A DNA stretch of 64,000 bases from Daucus carota subsp. sativus (taxonomy: Eukaryota > Streptophyta > Magnoliopsida > Apiales > Apiaceae), in contig NC_030387.2 in NCBI RefSeq assembly GCF_001625215.2, forward strand, positions 38,401,606-38,465,605, written 5' to 3'. Of the stretch, positions 1 to 9,753 are shown one piece after another. Positions within the stretch are counted from its first letter, which is position 1. The number at the start of each line of letters is the position of its first letter. A program made the translations under genes and the position numbers. A model generated the notes under the pieces. It was given only the letters and a program-made list of their open reading frames with translations, was not told the origin of the DNA and did not search any database.

Positions 1-550
1 TAAAGAATAAAACGCCAAAATCACAAATCAAGTAAAGCTAGTATGACAGACATAAACAATATTCAACTAAAACCTCGACATTTATCAATCAAATCATGTC
101 AACACCTTCCTTGGTAGCTATCCAACAAAGACCGAACCCAGGGATGTAACCCTAAACTTTCTGATGTGAGGGAAACATCTGACCGACAAAATGAAGAATT
201 GAACTTAGTCTGCCTAGTATCACACATATGTATCCTCGATGGTGCTCTTTTTGATCAGGTTTCGTGGTTGTGCTAATGGTTAAAAAGTCTGAGACATAGA
301 GATCAAGGTATGGCATGTTTGTAATTGTATGTGTTTGAGGGGTTTATATGTAAATTCACGTTCAATTTCTTGGCAATTTTTGCCCCTAGTTCTTCTTTAA
401 TATATATATATATAAGTAGATTACAAATGTCAAGACTATTAAATTAATTTTGAGGTTTAAATATATTAAAACTATTCTAAGGTCACTAAATTACACATCA
501 AACTGTTTCAAGAAACCATTTGCTTCACATGTACAAGAGTAGAAGTTTAC
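1..550. other. Non-coding stretch, no gene seen
   Basis: AT-rich sequence with a short (TA)n run near 403-414. I looked for the exon that should follow 551-652 on the minus strand and did not find it. Confidence 0.4.
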
Positions 551-1363
551 CTCCCCGGTTCCTATACTAAAATGTGCAAAGCCAAGGGAGTCATTCACTT
601 GTATATACATCTTTACTTTTCTAGGGTTTGTAAACAGCATAGAAAAGTCATGCTCAAGTAAGGTTTTGTTAGATGTAAGAGTAAAGCTGAAGCTTGACGA
701 CTAAATTTGCGCAAGTTTAACAATGCATGAAGGCTAAATGACAAGAAACGTCACCTGATTCCATATTGGCTCACCAGGAGAACTAATGACAGTTGTCTGA
801 CTGTTCTTTTTACTACTTATGACTTGATCTCCCAATTTTAGAATAACATACGGGTCTGTCTTTCCTGAAGGATAGTAAATATAAATATTAATATATTATA
901 AAAGCAGGACACAAGAGTCATCCTAAGTGTCTATAAGTGCCAGATTATCTGATCAGCCTTTGCACTTTGCAGTGATGAAGTAATGGACATCGTTATCTCA
1001 ATGTTTCATCACACACACTATCTAGATTAAGCTGAATTTATCCTAGGATTTTCGGTAAGTGTAGCAAACAGGAATTCATTCAGCTCAGACAGAAAAAGAG
1101 GAAGTTGTCTTAACTTCTAATTGTAAAAAAAAGTTCAAATTGAAAAACAACTGGTACCAGGAAAAACATAAAAGAGCTTTCTAGCATCTACAAGGGTAAC
1201 GGATAATTCCCCCGCATAGCCCTTGTTGCCTTCTTGTACTTCTCCAGACCTAAAATCAGTAGGAAGGGGACCAGCTGCTTTTCCCTTCTGGAAATCCAAA
1301 ATAATCTTCTTTGGACGAACAAATCATCGTGGTAAATCCTCAGTCAAAAGCCTCGTCAAAAAC
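551..1363 (-). pseudogene. Fragment of an NTMC2-type SMP/C2-domain protein gene (broken)
   Basis: Three minus-strand exons with correct GT-AG borders and compatible phases can be read: 1363-1158, 864-755 and 652-551. Read in order they give LLTEDLPR, stop, FVRPKK, then GELSVTLVDARKLFYVFPG, KTDPYVILKLGDQVISSKK and SLGFAHFSIGTGE. This is the end of the SMP domain followed by a C2 domain of the plant NTMC2/tricalbin-like family, proteins that tether ER or plastid membranes and bind lipid and calcium. The codon between LPR and FVRPKK is TGA, where the family has a hydrophobic residue. The N-terminal SMP exons are not recognisable at 1.4-4 kb, and no exon completing the C2 domain is seen below 551. 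I read it as a gene fragment or pseudogene. Assignment to the NTMC2T5 type is from memory of the family. Confidence 0.72.
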
Positions 1364-2654
1364 CTATAGGCACCAGTCAACACACATTCAAAACAATATT
1401 ATCATAGTGATTGTAATTAACATTCACTTGAACACACAGTAAAATTGACAAAAGGGAACACCTCTGGAATATCATAATAAACTATAATGCCGTAATGATT
1501 GTAATCAGATGAGTAAGTGGAAAGTAGTAAAGAAACTGACCTAAAATTAAATAATTATAGAAAGAACATAATGTAAAATTTTCACTTTGGACATGTGATC
1601 CCTAAATTTATCTACTGTGAACATGAATTTGAGTAATGTAGCATCTTCCATGCCAACAAGTTTTTCAAAATTTGCTAACTAATAATAATGTAGTGGACAA
1701 TACAATCAAGAACATATTTATGACAAACAATATTTACGAATTATAGCCAAACAGTATTAATGTAATATTTTCAGTCATATGAGACTTCTCATTTAAGGTG
1801 TGTTGCTTAAAGCTTAAACCTCCCAACCAGTGCTTAAATGGCACCAGGTACTTTTACTCACAAAGAAACACTTGTCTGAGAGATTTGAGAATACTCACAC
1901 ATCCATCCCATTACTTTCATCTAGAAGTAAAATTCTAGAGAGTAAAATTGTTTTATGATTCACAACACTTAATAAAATTAGAAAAAGCGCATCAATATTC
2001 CATGGGCAGAAACTAATAAGTTCTAGAGAGGAAATAACCGAAGAGTTCAAAAGATAATTCCACTTACATCGACAGAACTGGAATTGCTGGTGTACATGCA
2101 AGAAAGAAGACAGTATTAGTAATCAAATCAAGGATTCACAATTTATCACGAAAAAGAACACTACTGGACATCAGTACTCTGTAGATACCACTTTCACAGT
2201 TAAAAAGATAAAGTGTACAATAAGCACAATTACATACATACATATTACCGGACCTATTACACAGTAGACTGCAGGGCAAGCCTCACAGTTACGAAACACA
2301 GCCAGTTGAAGCCTTCCAGATTAATACACTTATTCATGCATTTAGCTTATTCTAATCACTCCGTAAGCTAGACTAAATTCCACAAATCTATATATTAGAT
2401 TTAAAATTGAGGCAAGATAGGACAAGTTAAGTGAGTTGAGGATCACTAAAGAGTAATACTTTATTCTTTTGCACGGGAGTTTGATGGCATGTGTTCTTCC
2501 TAATCGAACATTAATTATTACTTATTTATCTTCCTCTTCATAAAACTACTCTCAGGAATGTTTATGTTAAAATTAGATTATCCAGACATTTTTAAGCATA
2601 GGGAGCACATGCATTATACAACAATATTATTATAGCTTTAACAAAAACTTTTGC

Positions 2655-3795
2655 CTACCTGTCGTCTAAACTTCGCTCCACGTCAAACTGGAAAATTGAA
2701 ATCCTTCGTGCTGCAAGTTCAATCCTTTCACCTAGCTCTCTGTGCTTTCTCATACATCTTCTCCCCTCCAACCTATGACAAGATGCAAAATTTAGCAACG
2801 ATGTTTGATGATGATGTCTGAAACGCCTCTTCTTAGAATCCCACAAATCATAAGTTACGAGCTATAGTGCTAAACTGATTAACTGAATTCAAAGTATAAC
2901 CAATACTCAGATACAACCGTGCTTCTCACATGCAAATACACAAAGATTCTTCCTCCGATAATATATAACCAGACAGGTGCTCACCAATCATATACAAGAA
3001 ATGAAATTAATAGTATAAAATAAAAGGGAAAGGAGAATACAAGGATATTCAATACAAAACTCCATGTGCAGGGGTACAAAAACAAAAACAGGTATTTCTA
3101 TAACATCTTTTATCTCAGGCATGGAAAATTTATACCTGTCTAAAATAATAATATGAAATGATCAAAAGCATTACCACCCACATATGCTCTACAACACTAT
3201 ATAAGCAAACTACATTGAGACACACGAAAAGTGCACTTACAAATTAATTACATCTAGCCAACCACTGTAATTAGTATATTTAGCTTTTTAAATGAAAGAA
3301 AATCCTGAAGCCTGAAACCACAAACCTGCACAAACATTTTAGATTCTAATAAGCATTCTTATCGCAAAATCATTATTTGCAGAACCTTTCAATGCAGTCA
3401 CAATTACATCTTCATAAGTCCCATCTACAAAAAGTTTAAAAAAACTAAGTACTACAAACATAGCGGGAAACCATATTGCTAAAAAATATAAATGCACATT
3501 TTGCCATACCACAAAGTTCAGGCTCAGGTGAACACCCTCTTGATTCTTTTCTCTCTTCCCGTCCCGTGATCAACCGATCAAAACCCTCGATCACCATCTC
3601 ACTTTGAACCTTGTATCCTTCAATAGCCATATGTTTTGGACTGATCAACTCGGCAGTGCGTGAACCTCCCCCTTTGGGTATTGTTATTCCGCTATTGGAG
3701 TTATCGGATCCATTACCATTGACACTGAGGGAGAGACTACGCTCCCAAACATATACTCCCTCTGTTTTTTTATATGACGCTTTGACTTTTGGCAC
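2655..3795 (-). other. Two unrecognised exon-like ORFs, possibly the 5' part of a minus-strand gene
   Basis: Two open stretches look like coding exons, but the family is not recognised. The upstream one (about 3752-3520) encodes a serine/asparagine-rich start, then a segment beginning [19 protein letters not shown], and ends near a GTATGG donor. The second (about 2840-2655) encodes an arginine-rich, probably helical segment (FASCHRLEGRRCMRKHRE, then AARRISIFQFDVERSLDDR). It stops exactly at a GACAG|GTAGGC donor. The first about 15 codons of the upstream ORF come from a Stowaway-like MITE end, so the true start is probably one of the internal methionines. No continuation into the C2 fragment at 551-1363 could be shown; the two may be unrelated. 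Confidence 0.3.
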
Positions 3796-3945
3796 ACACT
3801 TTTAAGTGTTTTGACCGGATAGTTAAAAATATTATTTTTAACTGAATAAAAGTTTTGATAATATATTATTATTCAGAAAAAGAAATTTTAAAGAAATTTG
3901 AAAAATAATATTTCAAATCAATTGGAAACATTTATACTATCCACC
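3752..3945. repeat. Truncated Stowaway-like MITE end
   Basis: TACTCCCTCTG at 3752 resembles the CTCCCTCCGT terminal repeat of the Stowaway-like elements elsewhere in the window (9365, 21950, 36216). It is followed by a similar AT-rich body. No matching inverted end was found downstream, so the copy appears truncated; the right limit is approximate. Confidence 0.4.
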
Positions 3946-4117
3946 ATATTTCTCGACCACCTTCGTTGAACATCTAGAATGTATTATTAGCAGTTGCTAT
4001 AGTACCATATACATCGTGGAAACAAGTAATGCACTTAGGCACTCGTATGATTTTCCAATGCCTAATTAGTGGCAAGCCATATCAGATACGAAGACATATT
4101 TGGTTTAACAATTTCCT

Positions 4118-4125
4118 TATAAAAA
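4118..4125 (+). promoter_or_regulatory. TATA box of the Ole e 1-like gene
   Basis: TATAAAAA lies about 92 bases upstream of the ATG at 4217, a usual distance for a plant core promoter with a leader of about 60 bases. Confidence 0.55.
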
Positions 4126-4216
4126 GGTCCTTCAGTAGGCCTAAAATTCACAACATAACTCAAAGCATAAACAAGTACACAGGCACATACTCAAGTTCTT
4201 ACATAAGCAATTCAGA

Positions 4217-4838
4217 ATGGCTGCATCCGGCAGGAGCTTGTCACTTGCATTTTCCGTGCTTCTCGTCTCAATGGTGCTTGTTTCGGCTACTGATAATGAC
4301 CAGAGTTCCCTGAAATCAAGCTCAGAAAAGATTTTAACAAAGGTGATCGGCATTCAAGGGATTATTTATTGCAAAACAGGCTCTCAACTCATTCCGATCA
4401 AAGGTACATATGCCAGTTATTTGTAACTTTGATCCTATTAATATTTCTACTTGATCTCTAGTTACTTAAATGATTGACTGATACATTGCAGATGCCATAG
4501 CGAGACTAACATGCCTAGCTGTGGACAAAAAAGGATACGAAACAGCTCCATTCTCTATACTGAGTAAGCCAGCTGATGCAAAAGGTTATTACTTCGCTAC
4601 ATTGTCACCTGCAGAGCTTGAACAGGGATGGAGGCTGACAAAATGCAAGGTTTTTCTTGAGAAATCGCCATTGAAGAGCTGCAACATTCCAACTGATGTG
4701 AACAAGGGCAAAACCGGGACGAATCTTCGTTCTCCAAGACTACTCAAGACAATGAACCTGTACTCGATTCCAGCTTTCGTCTACACTTCCAATGCTCCAG
4801 CAGCTGCTGCCATCCCACCTGTTCCTCGCCCCTACTAG
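4217..4838 (+). CDS. Pollen Ole e 1 / extensin-like secreted protein
   Basis: The gene has two exons, 4217-4403 and 4492-4838, joined by a GT-AG intron of 88 bases that splits a codon. The product is 177 residues. It starts with a hydrophobic signal peptide (about residues 1-25, LAFSVLLVSMVLVSA) for secretion to the cell wall. Next comes an Ole e 1-type domain with GIQGIIYCKTGSQLIPIKG, then LTCLAVD, a GYYFATLSP motif, and cysteines in YCK, LTC, TKC and KSC that can form disulfides. The C-terminus is a short alanine/proline-rich tail. Related plant proteins are the PRP/AGP31-type wall proteins, whose long proline-rich region is missing here. A TATA box lies at 4118. The gene converges tail-to-tail on CHLP, with 249 bases between the stop codons. 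The role in wall assembly is inferred from the family only. Confidence 0.85.
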
Positions 4839-5087
4839 ATGGTCTGCACATTTTACTTCACCAATCATTCATTTGTAATTTGTTTTATGTTCTGTAGCAT
4901 GATATTCAAAAATGTATCTTGATCAAGAGAAAATGCAATTTACTCATACTTTCATCCTACACATTCCATACTGCAGAAGTTGCTTGATTGAAACGAGTTA
5001 TACAAGAGTGAAAATATAATACACTGAGACTGCAATTGTCATCTTAAAAACACATAAAAACAACAATGCTGGGAAAAATCAAGTCGT

Positions 5088-6476
5088 TCATACACTAATC
5101 TTGTCCATTTCTCTCCTAAGAGCATTAGCCCTGACCAAGCTCCCAATAGTATTCACAGCCAGCTTGATATCCTCCAATGGATTCCCCGGGGCAACCTTCT
5201 TGTACAAATAACTATCAAACGTCATCTTCTGCACATACTCATCAGCACACATCTCCACAAACGCCTCCCGGGCCGGATTCGACCTGTAAAACACCTTCTG
5301 CAATATATCAAGCACCTTGTAAGTCGGCCAATACGCTTTATCCCATTTCTCCAAGTACTTCCTCAAATCCGCCTCATCAACCATCCTCTTCCCATTCTCC
5401 GATCCCTCCACTATTGCCTCGGCACACATTCTCCCACTCTTGGCCGCAAAATAAATCCCCTCACCCGAACATTTTGTAACGTATCCAGCCGCATCGCCCA
5501 CCAGGGCGACACGGTCGGATAGCCTCTTCGGGCGCGGGTGCTCGGGAATCGGGTGAGCCTCAACCCGAATAATTTTCCCTCCCAAGATCTTATCCTTCGC
5601 TCTCAACCTAGTTGCCAGCTGGAACTTCTTGATATCACCCTTGTGAGTCACCGTCCCCGTCCCAACCGCTACGTGGTCACATTTCGGGAAAACCCACCCG
5701 TAAAAATCAGGCGACACGTCATCACCAACGTACATCTCAGCGAGATCTTCGTAATACGTCATCTTATCATCAGGAATTTTAATTCTCTCCTGAAACGCAA
5801 TGGCGTACTCGTAATCTCCCGCGCCGATTTGTTTCGCGACGCGGGAGTTGGCTCCGTCGGCGCCAATTATGGCGTCCACTTCCAGAGATTCTCGCTTCCC
5901 GGCCACCCCAGACTTCCCGTCATAAGATGTGTAGTGAATCACATACGGAGCTGTCTTCGCCACTGGCTTATCCATCTTGAGGAATAAGCCGTTGATTACC
6001 TTCGCACCCGAGTCAGAAGCTCGGGTGCGAAGATAATCGTCGAGAATTTCTCGGCGAACCATTCCTATGTACTCGTGCGGCTTTAGAGTCCGCCCAATAT
6101 CAACCGCGACATTCGAAGGTGAGATCATTTTCATCTTCGTGACTCGCCGGTCAATGATATCCAACGGCAGGTCAAACTCGCCCACCATACACAACGGGAT
6201 CGCGCCGCCGCACGGCTTGCAGTTGTCCATCTTGCGCTCGATTAAGAAAGTCTCAATGCCGCCCTTCGCGAGAGTTTCGGCGGCTGCGCCGCCAGCTGGG
6301 CCACCACCTATAACAGCAACGCGAAGATTTCGGCCAGTGACTTTGGGGCTGAATTTACCGGCGGAGATGCGGAGGGGGCGGTAGGAGAGGGTAGTGGGTC
6401 GGTGGGACTGCACGGTGGTTTCCGGCGAGGATTGACGGAGGCCGGTGAAGGTCTTGAGGGCGATTGAAGCGGCCAT
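5088..6476 (-). CDS. CHLP: Geranylgeranyl diphosphate reductase, chloroplastic
   Basis: An intronless 462-residue ORF, close to the family's usual length of about 465. The enzyme uses NADPH to reduce the geranylgeranyl chain to phytyl, supplying chlorophyll, tocopherol and phylloquinone synthesis in plastids. Residues 1-47 are serine/threonine/arginine-rich and acid-poor, as expected of a chloroplast transit peptide. The FAD-binding Rossmann motif VIGGGPAGGAAAE is at 55-67, the conserved CGGAIPLC at about 89-96, the GADGANSRVA segment at 205-214, and the second FAD contact GDAAGYV at 327-333 followed by CSGEGIYFA. The start codon is supported by the transit-peptide-like N-terminus. No frameshift or missing key residue is seen, and GC content is clearly higher than in the surrounding DNA. 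The gene is very probably functional. Confidence 0.96.
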   Translation of the reverse strand: MAASIALKTFTGLRQSSPETTVQSHRPTTLSYRPLRISAGKFSPKVTGRNLRVAVIGGGPAGGAAAETLAKGGIETFLIERKMDNCKPCGGAIPLCMVGEFDLPLDIIDRRVTKMKMISPSNVAVDIGRTLKPHEYIGMVRREILDDYLRTRASDSGAKVINGLFLKMDKPVAKTAPYVIHYTSYDGKSGVAGKRESLEVDAIIGADGANSRVAKQIGAGDYEYAIAFQERIKIPDDKMTYYEDLAEMYVGDDVSPDFYGWVFPKCDHVAVGTGTVTHKGDIKKFQLATRLRAKDKILGGKIIRVEAHPIPEHPRPKRLSDRVALVGDAAGYVTKCSGEGIYFAAKSGRMCAEAIVEGSENGKRMVDEADLRKYLEKWDKAYWPTYKVLDILQKVFYRSNPAREAFVEMCADEYVQKMTFDSYLYKKVAPGNPLEDIKLAVNTIGSLVRANALRREMDKISV

Positions 6477-7820
6477 TGTGTAGTGTTTGTGGTGGGAGTG
6501 TGTTGCGTCGTGTTTTTATTGTTTTGTTGGATATGGTTTCTGATACTTGGGGTTATAGACCGTTGGATTGTACAGGTGGACGGTGGAGATGGGGTGTGGA
6601 TAATGGGGATAGATTTCGTTTGGGTTATTCAAGTGATACTGTGGTGAAGTTCAATACTGCGTCTGCATGTGTGCTTGTGACTGAGAAGGTGACGCGTCAT
6701 CTTCTTGCTTGCGGCTTTGAAGGTTTCGTCTTGTTCGAAAAGAAACTATTAATTTATAAATTTGTATTATCAAATACCAATAACTTATGTGGCAAAAAAA
6801 AAATATCAATAACTTATAAATATCATCACTCCTCCTCAACATTCGAGCCTTGCTGCACCTAATACCTAATATCCAAATCTAACACATTCAAATTTAGAAA
6901 ATAATCAAAATTTAAAATATTTGATTTGGTAAAATTCAATTGAATCGAAATGTATTGAGTATACATCGGATCAGATTTTCTATCATCCTACTCCAAGTGA
7001 GTCCAGAATAGTTCGAGTCCCGGCATCTGGATGCGGGGTTTTGTTACGGATAATAAAATTGTAATTTATAAATAATTAAATAAAAAATATTTAGATGTAA
7101 TGTTAACATATATAAAATTATAATATTTATATATATAACTTCTTTGTTATACTGACATTTTTATGTTATTTTTTGAATTTCGATGTTTGTCCTGAAAACA
7201 TGTTAATTATAATAAAATTTTAATTTATCTCGTTTACTTTATTTTATCATTAATATTAAATAAAATTTAGATCTTAATAACAAGTGTGTGTCTTTACATG
7301 ATAAAATTATTATTTTTTTCTTTAAACAATGTGATAAAACTTCAAGAAAATGCCAGAAATAACTCTTTTTCAGGGGTCATGTGCCCAAAATAACCGTATA
7401 CGGAAAAAGTGTTCATTTTACCCACTCAAATACGCATCTTACACATGCGTGTGCACTTTGTTTTAAAAATGTAAAGAATACGCATAGAGCAAATGCGCAT
7501 TCACTCTGCTCAATTGCCTCCGAGCTGTGTTGTATTATTTTAAGCAAAGACATGTAACAGTTAACCAAATGAGAAAGCATGCAAATACCGTAGAATGACA
7601 GGTGGGCCACATGACTGGTGGCATACCCATGTGGAGAATGCGTGAATGTGATCATTCAATACCAGATACACATATCACAAATGCATATTTTTTTTGTTTT
7701 CTACATGCATACAGTGAATGCGTGAGTGATCATTTAGGGCACTCTTCTCGCACATGATCATTTTATACAGCATTCTGTGTAAAGTGGTTATAAAAGACAC
7801 TCACCCTAAAACTTCTTTGG
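6477..7820. other. Intergenic AT-rich DNA upstream of CHLP
   Basis: No credible gene. It holds the CHLP promoter side (just above 6476), an isolated T-arm-like GTTCGAGTCCCGG at about 7012, and a sequence at about 7290-7346 that recurs at about 8078-8135. A block at about 7350-7800, rich in ATGCG/CGCAT motifs, interrupts this similarity and may be an unidentified insertion. Confidence 0.4.
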
Positions 7821-8065
7821 CTGAGAGTCGGTAATACATGTACTTTTCGGAAAAAAGTATAATGATACATTTATTTATGCAGCTCGTAAAGAAATCACTT
7901 ATTTCCTAAAATTAATATTTTAATATTATTATTTTAATGAGTTGACACAAAGAATCCGCAGTAGCAATGTCAAACCTCGATTGATTTGTGGGAGATTGGT
8001 GCTTCGTGTTCGATCCCCGGCTGGGGAAAAATTTGTAGGAACCTCGTTTTTGTGTCGAACAACAT
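7820..8065 (+). repeat. tRNA-like repeat family, copy 1 (degenerate)
   Basis: An AT-rich leader (TACATGTACTTT, then TTTATGCAGCTCG) runs into TCCGCAGTAGCAATG and a decayed T-arm GTTCGATCCCCGGC near 8018. The same order of blocks recurs at 8150-8360 and 9640-11745. The acceptor-like ends no longer pair perfectly in this copy. Confidence 0.55.
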
Positions 8066-8149
8066 TTTTGTGCGCCCTCATATGATAAAACTTTTTATTT
8101 TTGAGAACAATGTGATAAAACTTAAAAAGAAAAATGTCTCCGTTTAAGA

Positions 8150-8372
8150 GTTAGTCATACATGTACTTTCTCAGAAAAAAAGGTATTATGATTCATGTAT
8201 TTATGCAGCTCGCAAAAAAGTCACTTGTCTTATGAAGTTAATATTTTAACATTATTTTTTAATCTTTTAGCATAAAAAATCCGCAGTAGCAATGTAAATT
8301 GAGGATAGCGGGAGATTGGTTCTCCGGGTTCGATTCCCGGCTGCGGAACAATTGTTTTTAGTTTTTTCCTTT
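8150..8372 (+). repeat. tRNA-like repeat family, copy 2 (best preserved)
   Basis: The leader is followed at about 8279-8346 by a 68-base tRNA-like module. It begins TCCGCAG and ends CTGCGGA, a perfect 7-bp acceptor-type stem. A perfect T-arm CCGGG-TTCGATT-CCCGG precedes the 3' end, and a GGAGA/TCTCC hairpin sits where an anticodon arm would be. The D-arm and variable loop are abnormal, so it is not a working tRNA. The T-arm resembles plant tRNA-Gly. Similarity with copy 3 continues into the 3' flank (GAACA, then GTTTTTAGTTTTT). Confidence 0.6.
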
Positions 8373-8506
8373 CCTTCCTGCTATTGCATTTATTTTGGAA
8401 TGGCATGCCTAGGGGCAGCAGGTTCCCTAATGCCTGACGCTCGCCAATTTTACTCCCTCTGAATTTCGATTCTCATTAAACAGATATATCACAGTCCGGA
8501 GCTACC

Positions 8507-9022
8507 TAGGGATGGCAACGGGTCGGGTCGGATCGGGTTTCTTAAGATCCAGATCCGATCCATTATATTTCGGGTCGGTTCGGGTTCGGGTCCGGGTCTG
8601 GAAAATGAAGATCCAGATCCGATCCGTCGGCTTTTTTCGGGTTTCGGTTCGGGTTCGGATCTAATTCGGGTATTTAAAAAATAAAATTAGATAAAAATAA
8701 AAATTATATATATCTATAAAAAAAATGTGATGATTGATTTTTTTAAAATTTAGGAACATAAAAAAGGGTTTTACAAGTTTCGTCTAATACAATAAACACG
8801 TGAAACATGTTAACTTAATTGTATACAATCATTCAACTTATCATTTATATTTTATATTTTTATTATATTTAGATTTTTTAATGCACAATAACTGAGAAAA
8901 ATATTGATGAAATGAATAATAATTCTATATTGGGCATATAAAATTAAGTAAAATGTTAATATTCATACCTAATAATTCATAATATTTCAATATGTATACT
9001 TTACATTAAACACATAATATAC

Positions 9023-9078
<56 letters not shown>

Positions 9079-9298
9079 TTGTATCGGGTTTTATCGGGTT
9101 TCGGGTTCGGATCGGGTTTAAATCGGGTTTCGGGTTTCGGGTCGGGTCTCGGTTCGGAATACCTGAGATCCAGATCCAGATCCAAACTCTTTCGGGTCTA
9201 AAAATAAGATCCAGATCCAAAAAAATCGGGTTCGGGTAGACCCAATCGGGTCGGAACGGATCGGGTATCCATCGGGTCGGGTAAAACTGTCATCCCTA
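8507..9298. mobile_element. Non-autonomous hAT-like element rich in GGGTCGGGT
   Basis: The ends TAGGGATGGCAACG and CTGTCATCCCTA are imperfect inverted repeats. The element is flanked by a perfect 8-bp target duplication GAGCTACC (8499-8506 and 9299-9306), the size typical of hAT transposons. Both subterminal regions are built of GGGTCGGGT/TTCGGGTT repeats in inverse orientation, and the middle is AT-rich. A (TA)n microsatellite runs at about 9026-9073. It has no transposase ORF; the minus-strand ORF at 8987-9220 is only translated repeat. Confidence 0.8.
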
Positions 9299-9364
9299 GA
9301 GCTACCTGAAGGTCCTTCACATTATTGCCTACGTTGCCACTATTCCATGCTTCTTTATTGAAAT

Positions 9365-9614
9365 TACTCCCTATGTCCCCTCATTTGTTTACATCGGGTA
9401 ACGAGTGCTCGGCACGCATTCTTATACTCTAGTAAAACGTAGTTTGATAAATTATTTTGAACTTTTTTTTTCTTCTGAATAAAAATTTGATGGTTATATT
9501 TTTATACTAAAAAAATTTAAAAAATAAGTTATATAACTATATTTTATATGCGCATTAAAGTGTGTGTCGAGCAGTGTAAAAAACAGTAAAAAAATGAGAG
9601 GGACAGAAGAAGTA
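9365..9614. mobile_element. Stowaway-like MITE
   Basis: The ends TACTCCCTATGTCCCCTC and GAGAGGGACAGAAGAAGTA are imperfect inverted repeats flanked by TA. The interior is about 250 bp, AT-rich and non-coding. Size, ends and TA duplication fit the Tc1/mariner-derived Stowaway type. Confidence 0.65.
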
Positions 9615-9753
9615 GTTTTTAGCCTTTTGAGTTTCTGGACTATAGTCGATGCAGAGTCAATATCTTAAATAAGATTACCTTATTTTTTAATGTTAATATC
9701 TTAATATTATATTTTAATCATTTAGCATAAAGAATCCGCAGTAACAATGTCAA

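Noticed and set aside
1895..2101. Coding exon on the minus strand
   Set aside because: Open, but the peptide is low-complexity hydrophobic sequence without family features or matching splice phases to the C2 fragment.
5177..6384. Several plus-strand ORFs of 100-149 residues
   Set aside because: Antisense shadows of the GC-richer CHLP coding sequence.
8279..8346. Functional tRNA-Gly gene
   Set aside because: Acceptor stem and T-arm are perfect, but the D-arm, anticodon loop and variable loop are not tRNA-like and the module is only 68 bases.
8987..9220. 77-residue minus-strand ORF
   Set aside because: It is translated GGGTCGGGT and (TA)n repeat within the hAT-like element.
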